Assembly (NCBI GenBank): GCA_031266775.1
Contig: JAISAQ010000040.1
Location: 1-64,000 of the forward strand
DNA from: Treponema sp.
GTDB taxonomy: Bacteria; Spirochaetota; Spirochaetia; Treponematales; Breznakiellaceae
DNA length: 64,000 bases
Direction of reading: 5' to 3'
A program made the translations under genes and the position numbers. This document shows, in pieces, positions 6,943 to 14,882 of the stretch (within the stretch, counting starts at the first letter, position 1; every line of letters starts with the position of its first letter). The notes under the pieces are model-generated. The model saw only the letters and a list, made by a program, of their open reading frames with translations, made no database searches and had not been told where the DNA came from.

Positions 6943-8948
6943 AAGGCGCTCTCCCTGGCCATGGCGGCGGCGCCGGTTGGAAATGCTATAGGGGTATTGT
7001 TATTACGGACAAAGGACTCTACCTCATACCGGTCTCTGTGAATATACACATGGTTTTCCAGCCGGGCTGTCCCTTCCAGAACCGGATTGCCGCCGCCCTG
7101 GGGAATGGCGGGAACCGCGTTGATTTCATCCTCCAGTATTTTGGGAATATCCTCTTTGGCTACCGCCTCGCCGATGCCTTCGCCTATAGCCCGGCCCGCC
7201 CTGCTTCCGGCCCACATGCCAAGGGCGCCGATACCGGCCCCCACCAGAGCGCCGACGGCGGTTCCCAGCACCGGAACCACCGATCCTACGGCGGCCCCGA
7301 TAGCGGCCCCCGCGGCTATGCCGGCGGCCCCGCCGACCGCGCCTCCTATAATCTTCCCGCCGGCGTCTCCGATGGCCCCTCCTGTAGCTTTTCCCCGCTG
7401 TTTATTTGAGAGGTTTTCATCCTGCTTTATAGTATCCAGTTCGCCTATCATTTGGGGGATGGCCACTGCGGCGGCGACAATCCCCCCGGCGGCGGCCCCT
7501 CCTGCCAGTTGTTTTCCGGTAATTGATGCGAGGGCGTTTTTCCCGGCTGATAACGGCGTTCCCGCGGGCTGCCCCGCCGGGGTTTTACCGAGAGGCGCGC
7601 CGGGCAAACCCTGGGAACCTCCGGGCAGTACGGATGATCCTGAGGCCCCGCCCCAGTTGGTAACGTGTACCGGGATTCCCGCCCCGCCCCCGGCGGCCCC
7701 GGCAAGATCAATCTTTCCGCCTCGTATGCCTTTCAGGTTGGCAATAAGAGAAACAATCCCCGCGCCGATTTTAACCGCGCCAAGGGCCGCAATGCCGATA
7801 GTAATGTTGCGGATATACCGTTCAACCCTCTCCGGGTCTTCAGACAGCTTATTAAGAAATTCGGTTACCTTTTCCAGAGGCCCGGTCAGGTTTTTATCGG
7901 CAAAGCCCATAAAGGCGTTTTGTAAATTTACCAGATTTGATTTTAAGGTTGAAGCGTTTGAAGCCGCCTTCTTTTCAATCTCCCCGGAAGTGTCGCCAAT
8001 ATTTTCAAGCCCGCCGGCAAGATGCCCGAACTCGTTGTAGGCGAATATGGCGTCCATGGCGGCGCCGCTGAACACCGTGGAAAGGGTATCGAAATTTCCG
8101 GTCCCGCCGTCGGTTTCGGCGATCTCTTTTAAAATATCCGCAAGGTTCCTGAAGTCCCCGATACCGCCCTCGCGGACCGCAATCCCCAGTTTCCAGAGAA
8201 GTTCCTGCTTTCGCGGATCCGCAAGCTCGTTGACAATGGCGTTGTACGCGGAAACGGCGCGGGCGGAACTTTTGGTCCCGGCCCCCAGAATGTTCATGGC
8301 GGTGAAAAGTTCCGTGGTGTTCATGGCGGACGCGCCTAAAAGAGTGTTGGTTGCCTCAAGGCCGGAAAAGGATTTGGTAAAGTCAGAAAGGCTGAACTGG
8401 TTATGAAGCTTGTCCCCGATGACCGATATATCGTCGAGGGATTTCATAATCTCCTCTTTGTTCATTCCCCGCATGAACGATTCAATAAAAAAGTTTGCCG
8501 CCTCCCCGCCTGTAACGCCGGTGGCTTTCATCACAAGCCCTACCTCCCTGAGATTGTCCTTGATAAAACCGGCGTCAAAGTTTTTGCCGGAAAAGGTTTC
8601 CATGGCTTCAAGCAGGGAATCAGTTCCCATTTTAATCGCCGGGTCCTGGGCAACCGCGTACAAATTGCGTTTGAGTTCGTTTGTTTTTTCGGCGGTGATC
8701 CCTATATCCGTCCCGATGCGGACCATGCGTTCATCAAGATCGATATAGGTTTTGACCGCGGCGCCGATGCCGATAGTGACCCCGATGGTTCCCAATGTTC
8801 CGGCAAGGCCGGAAAAAGCGCTGTTGATTTTATCTACGGCGCCCAGAGCTGTCTTGCCGAAATTCTGAACAGACGCGCCCGCGCCTTTAATCCCCTGGGA
8901 AAACTGGTCTTTTAACGAGAGGAGGACCCCCGCTTTTATATCGGCCAT
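6939..8948 (-). CDS. Tail tape measure protein (Mu gp42-like)
   Basis: 669 residues. The N-terminal 400 residues are helical, with a DLDERMVRIGTDIGITAEKT pattern typical of phage tail length proteins. Residues about 470-610 are very rich in Gly and Ala with hydrophobic stretches (AAAGGIVAAAVAIPQM; GAAVGSVVPVLGTAVGALVG), consistent with a membrane-interacting segment used during DNA injection. It is of moderate length, so the tail should be fairly short. The ATG overlaps the stop of the frameshifted chaperone frame as TAATG, the standard chaperone/tape-measure arrangement. Confidence 0.9.
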   Translation of the reverse strand: MADIKAGVLLSLKDQFSQGIKGAGASVQNFGKTALGAVDKINSAFSGLAGTLGTIGVTIGIGAAVKTYIDLDERMVRIGTDIGITAEKTNELKRNLYAVAQDPAIKMGTDSLLEAMETFSGKNFDAGFIKDNLREVGLVMKATGVTGGEAANFFIESFMRGMNKEEIMKSLDDISVIGDKLHNQFSLSDFTKSFSGLEATNTLLGASAMNTTELFTAMNILGAGTKSSARAVSAYNAIVNELADPRKQELLWKLGIAVREGGIGDFRNLADILKEIAETDGGTGNFDTLSTVFSGAAMDAIFAYNEFGHLAGGLENIGDTSGEIEKKAASNASTLKSNLVNLQNAFMGFADKNLTGPLEKVTEFLNKLSEDPERVERYIRNITIGIAALGAVKIGAGIVSLIANLKGIRGGKIDLAGAAGGGAGIPVHVTNWGGASGSSVLPGGSQGLPGAPLGKTPAGQPAGTPLSAGKNALASITGKQLAGGAAAGGIVAAAVAIPQMIGELDTIKQDENLSNKQRGKATGGAIGDAGGKIIGGAVGGAAGIAAGAAIGAAVGSVVPVLGTAVGALVGAGIGALGMWAGSRAGRAIGEGIGEAVAKEDIPKILEDEINAVPAIPQGGGNPVLEGTARLENHVYIHRDRYEVESFVRNNNTPIAFPTGAAAMARESAL

Positions 8949-9151
8949 TAGTTTATACCCCGAATCGATTTAAACGTGTTAACAGCGATCCCGTGCCAGT
9001 TTTTCAGTTCCGGCCAGTTAAAGTTCATAACATTTTCATAGCCCATGGCCGGCATAAGCACCATTAGTTCCCCGGCAATGCGCCGGACAGTTTTGAGGAA
9101 TTCCCCGGCGGTGATCCCGCCGTCGTAGGGTCCCCGCTTTCCTCTTTTTGA
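8948..9151 (-). CDS. -1 frame extension of the tail assembly chaperone
   Basis: In the -1 frame relative to the chaperone gene the sequence is open from just after a TGA at 9154-9152 to TAA at 8950-8948. It encodes about 65 residues including RGPYDGGITAGEFLKTVRR and GYENVMNFNWPELKNW. The frame begins exactly at a CAAAAAG run, continues through the end of the zero-frame gene and stops on the tape-measure ATG. This is the layout of programmed-frameshift tail chaperones (lambda G/GT, P2 E/E+E', Mu gp41). A separate ATG at 9064 overlapping the chaperone stop could also give a 38-residue product. The protein consequence is inferred. Confidence 0.7.
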   Translation of the reverse strand, partial: SKRGKRGPYDGGITAGEFLKTVRRIAGELMVLMPAMGYENVMNFNWPELKNWHGIAVNTFKSIRGIN

Positions 9152-9435
9152 TCAAAGAGGCTGATGGCGCCGGTAAAGCGCTGGTAGGTCCTGGAAAGAA
9201 TCACCAGCGAATCCGCCCAGTCCTCCGGTACCAGTTCGTTGATGATAATCGCCGGTTCCCCGGTGAGGGACGAGAGGAGCGCGTGGGTAAAGGCAATGGA
9301 ACCTTCCGGGTATGCCCCGGCCTGCAAGAGGTCTTTCACTTTGGGCGGTTTAAAGCGAAGTTCCGTTACCGTCCGCTCCCCCACCGTAACAGGATGCCGG
9401 AGGGTGACGGTTTCGGTGGCAAAAGGATCAATCAC
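9064..9435 (-). CDS. Tail assembly chaperone (Mu gp41-like)
   Basis: 123 residues in the zero frame. The N-terminus (MIDPFATETVTLRHPVTVG) and a helical core with LRFKPPKVKDLLQAG match the gp41/GpE-type tail assembly proteins encoded just upstream of tape measures. The last ~25 residues are low-complexity (Gly, Pro, Ser) and lie beyond the frameshift site, as expected if the functional long product leaves this frame. Chaperones of this type coat the tape measure during tail-tube growth and are absent from the mature virion. Confidence 0.8.
   Translation of the reverse strand: MIDPFATETVTLRHPVTVGERTVTELRFKPPKVKDLLQAGAYPEGSIAFTHALLSSLTGEPAIIINELVPEDWADSLVILSRTYQRFTGAISLFDQKEESGDPTTAGSPPGNSSKLSGALPGN
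9144..9150 (-). promoter_or_regulatory. Probable -1 ribosomal slippage site CAAAAAG
   Basis: Zero-frame codons read GAT CAA AAA GAG. Slipping back one base on the run of five A gives AAA AGA GGA and enters the long -1 frame. The -1 frame is closed by TGA only two bases upstream, so this is almost the only place where the shift could occur early. The heptamer is not a perfect X XXY YYZ, as only the AAA codon re-pairs fully, so efficiency may be modest. Confidence 0.6.
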
Positions 9436-9445
9436 CGCTTTCCCC

Positions 9446-9799
9446 CTATGCCAGTTTTTCGCTCTTGGCGCTGTTGTACGTTACCTTGAGTTCCCCGGCG
9501 CCCAGTTCCACCGCTTCGGTAACCCAGGCACGGGGCATCATGTGCTGGCCGCCCCCGGCAAGGAAAATTGTCAGGGTGTCGTTATTGATGTTCCTGAAGT
9601 CGCCCGGGTCCAGTGATGCGTTGAGGGTCAAGGCCAAAACCGCCGCGGTGGGCGTTTCCACATAGCCGATGTTTTCGGCTACCTCCGCGCCCTGGGTTTC
9701 CCGCTTGCGTGAAGCAGGGGTAAAGGTTCCGCCCCCTTCCTTGAGGGGCAGTTCCCCGAGTTCCGAGGAAATAACCTGCCGTACTTTTTTCAGTTCCAT
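9446..9799 (-). CDS. Tail tube protein (Mu gpM-like)
   Basis: 117 residues, normal for Mu-type tube proteins. The sequence ends in a beta-rich domain (MPRAWVTEAVELGAGELKVTYNSAKSEK) that fits the tube fold, and the gene sits between sheath and chaperone as in Mu. About 30 bases separate it from the sheath gene. It polymerises into the inner tube through which DNA passes. Confidence 0.85.
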   Translation of the reverse strand: MELKKVRQVISSELGELPLKEGGGTFTPASRKRETQGAEVAENIGYVETPTAAVLALTLNASLDPGDFRNINNDTLTIFLAGGGQHMMPRAWVTEAVELGAGELKVTYNSAKSEKLA

Positions 9800-9830
9800 A
9801 AAATGCTCCTTGAATCCGCCGGGGCGGATG

Positions 9831-11288
9831 TTACTTAAACTGCAAGAGGCCCGCGCCGGTAAGGAACTGGCCTATCAGCACCGGCTGATGCTGGTACTGT
9901 AGGCGGGTCTTGCTCCCCGCCATGATTTCCACCAGGAGGGATGCCTTGTATGCCTCGAAGTCCTGGCACCACTGTTTTTCCTGGATGAAGACGGTCTGGT
10001 AGAGATCCGCCAGAAAGGAGCGGAACACGCCGGGGGTCATTACTTTGGAACCGGCCCCGAAGTTTTCTTCCGTGGCAGCCAGCTTCCAGGTCTTGTACCG
10101 CTTCTTCGCCTCCGCGTTGATGTAGGTCCTGACCGCGTCGACCGTTTCGGTAACCTGGACATCGAGGTAGCTCGTGTCCCGGCCGCCGTCGGTGTTTTCG
10201 GTGTAACTGGTGACCAGCCGTTCAATAAGGAGGTTCCCCACCGGGTCAAGCCGCCATGTGGCGATCCCTGCTTCCAGCAGTTTTTGCCGGGTGTTAAAAT
10301 CAAGTTCCGCACCGGCCTTGAGGCCGCCAACCTGTGTGTCATAGGTGTTGGCTGCGGGGTCGTCGGCCAGGCGGCGGATCGCGGGGGCCGCGAACCGGGC
10401 GGCCCACTCGCCGGGAAGCTGGGCGTTCTCCATGCGGGGGACGAGGACGATGTGGGGGGAGTTCACCGCTTCCGCCTGGGCGATCACGGATCCTGCTTCG
10501 GAAGCGCTGCCCGCTTCTCCCGAAAGGGCGATAAAGGCCCGGCCGCCGATCTGACGGAGGGCGCCGTAACGGCTTTCCAGTTCCGCCGCCAGGGCGGCGA
10601 TGTTTGCCGGATCGTCAAAATCGGAAATGAAGTAGTGATACCGCGTCCCGCCCAGGCCGGGGAACAGGGCGGCCAGATTTGCCGTGCCGGTTCCGGCGGC
10701 TGCCGTGCCCGGGGTAACCGTAACGCCGGGCGCGGCGGCCGCCATGAAAACAGTGTTCGCGTTTCCCCCGGTCCCCTTGACCAGGGAAGACACGGTGACA
10801 ACGCCCTGATCCGCCGACGCCTCAACGGGGAGGTTTGCCTCGCTGTTGATCCGGGCCACAATGGCCGCGGCAATTTCAGACGCGGCCGCCCCGGCGCTTA
10901 CGGCGGCGGCAAGCGTTGTGCCGTTAACGGTGATATTGACGGCTCCCTCCCCGGCTGCCGCCGCTTCTACGGTGAACGGCCGGTTCCATTTGGTTCCGGC
11001 CTCCGGCTCGGCCACCGGCAGAATCCAGCATTCCTCAATGCTGTTGAGTCCAAGCCAGGCTTCCGCCATAACGGCGGCGGGGCTGCCGTGCCCGCAGAGT
11101 TCCGCGGCCTTCGCTTTGGTCAGCACCTGCACGGGCTTTCCGGAAAGTGCCGGGGCCGCGGCGGTTTTATACGCCATGATGAGGACTTTCTTGATGTCCC
11201 CCTGCGCCCCGGCCAGTGAATTGTCAATTTCCTCATATTGTCCGGGAACCAGCAGGTTAGCCGGAATTTGGGTCATTGCTATGGGCAT
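9831..11288 (-). CDS. Contractile tail sheath protein (Mu gpL-like)
   Basis: 485 residues, the typical size of Mu-family sheath proteins. The N-terminus MPIAMTQIPANLLVPGQYEE matches the family pattern ('...iP.nlrvPg.y.E.d.s'). A Gly/Ala-rich insert at roughly 110-210 carries repeats of a beta-sandwich character. The C-terminal region (VQVTETVDAVRTYINAEAKK) is the conserved helical part that binds neighbouring subunits. The ATG at 11288 has GGAGG six bases upstream and overlaps the preceding gene by 32 bases. Presence of a sheath defines a myovirus-type virion. Confidence 0.9.
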   Translation of the reverse strand: MPIAMTQIPANLLVPGQYEEIDNSLAGAQGDIKKVLIMAYKTAAAPALSGKPVQVLTKAKAAELCGHGSPAAVMAEAWLGLNSIEECWILPVAEPEAGTKWNRPFTVEAAAAGEGAVNITVNGTTLAAAVSAGAAASEIAAAIVARINSEANLPVEASADQGVVTVSSLVKGTGGNANTVFMAAAAPGVTVTPGTAAAGTGTANLAALFPGLGGTRYHYFISDFDDPANIAALAAELESRYGALRQIGGRAFIALSGEAGSASEAGSVIAQAEAVNSPHIVLVPRMENAQLPGEWAARFAAPAIRRLADDPAANTYDTQVGGLKAGAELDFNTRQKLLEAGIATWRLDPVGNLLIERLVTSYTENTDGGRDTSYLDVQVTETVDAVRTYINAEAKKRYKTWKLAATEENFGAGSKVMTPGVFRSFLADLYQTVFIQEKQWCQDFEAYKASLLVEIMAGSKTRLQYQHQPVLIGQFLTGAGLLQFK

Positions 11289-11832
11289 TGTCTACCTCCA
11301 AATGAACTTCGTCGTTTATGTTCTGCCGGCCAACAATGTGCCCGGCGTCATAGCCTTCAAACCAGTCCAGATCTCCGGGCAGGAGGATGCCGCCGCCTTC
11401 CGCGACGCCCCGCACCTGCCAGCGCCACTTCACCGCCCAGAGGGTGATGTTGATCTTGTCCAGGGAACCGGAATATAAACACTCCGCCTCTATTCCCCTG
11501 CCCCCGTCTATACACCATCCGGCGTCCATGTTCCGTATAACAGGGATTAATGCCGACACAATTTCCAGTGCCCCGTCGTAGAGGGTGTCCTGGTTGTTTG
11601 CCCGGTACAAAACCCAGTTCACGAAATCGCAAAAGGATTCGTCGTTCACGTCCCGGTCGGATACCCGCATGAGGGACGTGAGGATCGCGGGCGTCCGGGT
11701 CACAAGCCGCCGGATCTCCTCCTCGTTGAAAGTTCCCGGATGGGCGGCGATGTGGATCTGTTTTTGCCCGGCAAACTGTTCCGCAAGCCGCGCCACCACG
11801 CGGTCCCGGATGTTCAGATACGTAACGCTCAT
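11257..11832 (-). CDS. Mu gp37-like tail completion protein (DUF1834)
   Basis: 191 residues. Pattern and position match the DUF1834/Mu gp37 family: a helical N-terminus (IRDRVVARLAEQFAG), a beta core with TRTPAILTSLMRVS, a NNQDTLYDGALEIVSAL middle and a C-terminal WRWQVRGVAEG strand. These proteins sit at the head-tail junction or terminate the tail tube. It overlaps the gpG-like gene by 4 bases and the sheath start by 32, so the genes are coupled. Confidence 0.8.
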   Translation of the reverse strand: MSVTYLNIRDRVVARLAEQFAGQKQIHIAAHPGTFNEEEIRRLVTRTPAILTSLMRVSDRDVNDESFCDFVNWVLYRANNQDTLYDGALEIVSALIPVIRNMDAGWCIDGGRGIEAECLYSGSLDKINITLWAVKWRWQVRGVAEGGGILLPGDLDWFEGYDAGHIVGRQNINDEVHLEVDNAHSNDPNSG

Positions 11833-12341
11833 TTAAACCGCCCCGCAATAAATCCTTGAGCGAGGGTGGCAATGTCCGCGGCATCCTGAGAGGAAACTCC
11901 CAGATAGGGCCGGGCGGGGATGTTCACTTTCTTCAGTTTTCCGTAACCCGGCACATACAACGCGGCGGCGGTTTTCGGTACAATCTCCCCGCCCCACTGA
12001 TGGATCGCCGCGTAAATTTTTGTGGCGCCAACCAGCACGCTCCAGGAATCGGGGGTCTGGCTTTCAATGCTGTCCCGGAGTCCGCCGTCAATTACCAGCG
12101 GCGGCTGGGCATGGGGAAAACGCTCGCGGTAATAATCAAGGGTTTTCTGCGCCAATGCCGCCCAGGGTTTTCCTTCGGGGTCTTTTTTGGTGTCAAACCG
12201 CTCCTGGGTTTGGGACTCCATTTCAACGCCGATATCCTTCAGAAGCCGGACCCGGTCTTGAGATTCAAGTTTGACCCCGTTTAAAATCCGGGTAAGGCCC
12301 TCAACCTCTTTGAGGCCCAGTTCTACCGTTGAGCCGGCCAT
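11829..12341 (-). CDS. Virion morphogenesis protein (Mu gpG-like)
   Basis: 170 residues with the phage virion morphogenesis pattern: helical N-terminus, SQTQERFDTKKDPEGKPWAALAQKT near residue 55, PPLVIDGGLRDSI near 85, and IHQWGG followed by PARPYLGVS near the C-terminus. In Mu the gene is linked to tail-completion or head-tail joining. In Mu it lies next to F (gp30); here it is separated from gp30 by more than 13 kb, part of the altered module order. Confidence 0.85.
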   Translation of the reverse strand: MAGSTVELGLKEVEGLTRILNGVKLESQDRVRLLKDIGVEMESQTQERFDTKKDPEGKPWAALAQKTLDYYRERFPHAQPPLVIDGGLRDSIESQTPDSWSVLVGATKIYAAIHQWGGEIVPKTAAALYVPGYGKLKKVNIPARPYLGVSSQDAADIATLAQGFIAGRFK

Positions 12342-12775
12342 CAGAGGGGACCCTCCTTTTTGAAATACCGGCGGTCTTCTATCCCTTCATCCCCGGAAGG
12401 CTCGACAAGGCTTGCCTCCTGGAAGTCCGGGCCGGAAAGGCCGCCCTGATACTCCCGGTCTATCTTGTCCAGGAGTTTCATGTTGGAAGCGTAACGGTCC
12501 CGGTCATCCTCATGGGAACTTACCCGGTCGGTAAGCCGGTACAGGGCCGTATCGGCGCAGATGCCGGTAAGGGCGTCCCGGAACCGGGGCGGGACCGGCA
12601 GGGCCACTTCCCCAGCTTCATCAAGAAGCCAGGGAAGGTGGGCCACGATGATCCCGGTCGCTTCTTCCAGGGCAAGGTTTATCCGGGGAAGGTCCGGTTC
12701 CCCCTCCCCGTTCAAGGGCAGGGTGTTGGCGGGGAGCCGGGCTTCCAGTTCCGCCGCCGTCATAAGGGGGGTCAT
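12341..12775 (-). CDS. Mu gp36-like head-tail connector protein (DUF1320)
   Basis: 144 residues matching the DUF1320/gp36 family: MTPLMTAAELEARLP opening, a helical PRINLALEEATGIIVAHLPWLLDEA section, PVPPRFRDALTGICADTALYRLTDR, then an extended C-terminus. These all-helical proteins act as adaptors under the portal. The start overlaps the previous gene by 4 bases and its stop overlaps the next start by 1. Confidence 0.85.
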   Translation of the reverse strand: MTPLMTAAELEARLPANTLPLNGEGEPDLPRINLALEEATGIIVAHLPWLLDEAGEVALPVPPRFRDALTGICADTALYRLTDRVSSHEDDRDRYASNMKLLDKIDREYQGGLSGPDFQEASLVEPSGDEGIEDRRYFKKEGPL

Positions 12776-13197
12776 TTCTTATCCGGTTCCCCGGTTTCTT
12801 GAACCTCGACCCATGTATCGGTTTTCAAGGCCGCAAGCTGGGCCGCCGTAACGGTATAGGGCTTGAATTGGTTGGTCAGCACAATCCCCGCCCGGCGGTA
12901 ACCGGGATAAGGGGTCTTGTGCCGCAGGGTAACCGAAAAAGTTTTTACCGGTGGCGGCGGCGGAGCGTTTTTGGGGTCCCTCCCCGCTTCTTTCAGCTTC
13001 TTGTACGCCTCCCCGGTTTTGATTCCCAGGGCTTTGGCCAGTTCCCCCACGACGGTGTTCCGGTTTTTCTTTTCGGCTTCATTCAGCCGCTTGATCCAGC
13101 CTTCCAGGGGGATCTCCCCCGGAGAAGCGCTGCCCCCTCCGGCCCCGTCGGGGGCACAAAAAAGCAGGGGCAGTAAAAAGTTATATAACCGTTTCAT
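12772..13197 (-). CDS. Mu gp35-like protein
   Basis: 141 residues. The C-terminal 45 residues (RHKTPYPGYRRAGIVLTNQF, then a TVTAAQLAALKTDTWVEV strand-helix) match the small FluMu/gp35-type domain found next to gp36 in Mu-like phages. Residues ~30-80 form a charged helix (WIKRLNEAEKKNRNTVVGEL), followed by a run of prolines as linker. The first residues look weakly hydrophobic but do not form a convincing signal peptide. The role of the family is unclear; it is near the head-tail connector genes. Confidence 0.7.
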   Translation of the reverse strand: MKRLYNFLLPLLFCAPDGAGGGSASPGEIPLEGWIKRLNEAEKKNRNTVVGELAKALGIKTGEAYKKLKEAGRDPKNAPPPPPVKTFSVTLRHKTPYPGYRRAGIVLTNQFKPYTVTAAQLAALKTDTWVEVQETGEPDKK

Positions 13198-13206
13198 GGC
13201 TCCTCC

Positions 13207-14391
13207 TTACGCCGCAGCGCGGGTCACCGTGACGGTGTAGGTCTTGGATGTCCCGTCCGAGGCGGTAACGGTGATGGTTACAGTGTTGGCGCCGGCGGAC
13301 AAAGTCACCTCTTGCCCGTTGTTCCCTCCCAGAGACGCGCTGCCGTCTTCGGCAGTACCGGTGGCGGTGATGCCAGTGACGCCGTTGGCCACACTGGCCG
13401 TGTATTCGGTTACGCCGGGATCAAAGGAGGGGGACAGGGTTCCCGCGCTGAGGGCGAGCGCGCCCAGGTTCGCGTTGCCGCTTCCCAGGAGCCAGGGGAG
13501 CACAATTAAGGCAACGGCGTGGTAGTTGGGGTTGGAACTCCCGCTTACTTCCTGCCGTTCCAGAAGGTCCCGGGCCGCCGCTTCGTTGGCGGGGTCCACT
13601 ACCAGATGGGTCGGCATGATCCCCAGGGGATCGCCGCCGTCCCGCCGGAAGGTCAGCATCCTGAGCTTTGCCGCCTGGAAACTGGCGGCGGTCAAATCCT
13701 CTTTGGAAACCACCGCCTGCTGCCAGAAACCGTAGCCGAAATTTCCCCGCCAGCGGATGCCGTAAAGGTACTGGTCCTTCATGAAAACCGAATCGTTTTT
13801 GGGGTCCGTGATCTCGTCCATTTCCGGCGCCAGGCGCTGCTGGAGGATGAAAGGCTTGAGGACGCCGCCCAGGGCAAGGAGGTACCAGGGCCTCCCCGAT
13901 CCGCCGCCCTGGATGTTTGATGCCTCCATGGGCGCGCCGGTGCCGTCGGCCCTGGGGTATACCGGATGTTCGGCGTCGAAGAAGGGCTGGCCGTCGTAGC
14001 CGAGGCTGGTAAAGCCCCGGGAAAGCAGGGCGGCAATCTGCCGGTTGAAGAAGGCGATTACCTCGTCGGCCTGGGCGCGGGCCAGGGGCCGGTAAATGCC
14101 GAGGTTATCATCCTCGATGTCCGTCCGGGCTACCCCGAGGGTTGCCTCGTACAATTTGTTGGCAATGGCATAGGCGCTTTCCTTGATGGAATTAATCACC
14201 CGGTTGCCGATCCATTCCCGCAGGTGGGGGAACTTGCCGAGCCACCCGTAGGTATTGCCCGCAGTGTTTGAGGTGATGACCGTCGCCAGCGACTGGTACT
14301 GGGGATCAACCGAGAGTTCCGCCATCCGGGCGGCAAATTCCCCCCGCACCATCGTGCGGAGGGCTTCTAAGGTTTCGTTTTTAATGATCAT
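13207..14391 (-). CDS. Major head protein gpT with fused cadherin-like domain
   Basis: 394 residues from the ATG at 14391, which overlaps the gpI stop as ATGA and has GGAGG seven bases upstream. The first ~300 residues follow the Mu gpT major-capsid family (TMVRGEFAARMAEL; WLGKFPHLREWIGNRV; FTSLGYDGQPFFDAEHPVY). The last ~88 (LGALALSAGTLSPSFDPGV through VTLSAGANTVTITVTASDG to YTVTVTRAAA) are a complete cadherin-like beta-sandwich domain of a type common on bacterial surface proteins. Such a fusion would display hundreds of Ig-like domains on the capsid, possibly for adhesion to mucus or other carbohydrate. Mu gpT has no such tail. Confidence 0.9.
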   Translation of the reverse strand: MIIKNETLEALRTMVRGEFAARMAELSVDPQYQSLATVITSNTAGNTYGWLGKFPHLREWIGNRVINSIKESAYAIANKLYEATLGVARTDIEDDNLGIYRPLARAQADEVIAFFNRQIAALLSRGFTSLGYDGQPFFDAEHPVYPRADGTGAPMEASNIQGGGSGRPWYLLALGGVLKPFILQQRLAPEMDEITDPKNDSVFMKDQYLYGIRWRGNFGYGFWQQAVVSKEDLTAASFQAAKLRMLTFRRDGGDPLGIMPTHLVVDPANEAAARDLLERQEVSGSSNPNYHAVALIVLPWLLGSGNANLGALALSAGTLSPSFDPGVTEYTASVANGVTGITATGTAEDGSASLGGNNGQEVTLSAGANTVTITVTASDGTSKTYTVTVTRAAA

Positions 14392-14882
14392 TTCCGGGCC
14401 TCCTTCAGCTTTTTCCATTCCTCTTCCGTGTAACCGGCGGCCCTGGCGGTTTCCAGTTCAGCGGCGTTCAAAGCCGCCTGGGTTCCCGGGGGCGTGCCGG
14501 CGGGAGCCTGTGCCCCTTCGCCGATAACCGCCGGGCTTGCGGCGAAAACCTTTTTGAGGTTTTCAAGCTGCTCCTCCGTGGCGCACAGGCTCAGGTACTG
14601 GTCCCTGCTTGCCGGGGCTATCTTCCGGTCTTTGACGGCCTGGCCGATCACGCCCTCGGCTTCGGCCTTGAATTTGGCCGCGTTAAGAGCGGTCAGTTCG
14701 GTTTCCGCTTTGACCGCCCTTGCCTCCATGGCGGCAAGGTCCGTGCGGGGGGCGTAGGCCGCCAGGTCCACCGCCTGGGGCTTCGCGGCATTGAGGCTGG
14801 TTGTAAGGCCGGCAATCGCGGCAACAGCTTCGTCTTCCGTTGCGGCCGCGGGCAAACCGAGGGCCGCAAGAATTTTATCCAT
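14388..14882 (-). CDS. Nested in-frame scaffold protein (Mu gpZ-like)
   Basis: An ATG at 14882 inside the gpI frame (MDKILAALGLPAAATEDE) is preceded by AAGGAG six bases upstream, a better ribosome site than most full genes here have. Translation from it gives a 164-residue, almost entirely helical Ala/Glu-rich protein equal to the C-terminal half of gpI. In Mu the scaffold Z is made in the same way from within I, so this is very likely the separate scaffold. Confidence 0.7.
   Translation of the reverse strand: MDKILAALGLPAAATEDEAVAAIAGLTTSLNAAKPQAVDLAAYAPRTDLAAMEARAVKAETELTALNAAKFKAEAEGVIGQAVKDRKIAPASRDQYLSLCATEEQLENLKKVFAASPAVIGEGAQAPAGTPPGTQAALNAAELETARAAGYTEEEWKKLKEARK

Noticed and set aside
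7087-8040. Long plus-strand frame of 317 codons
   Set aside because: It is the antisense shadow of the tape-measure gene, with a Pro/Ala-rich composition caused by the GC-rich complement.
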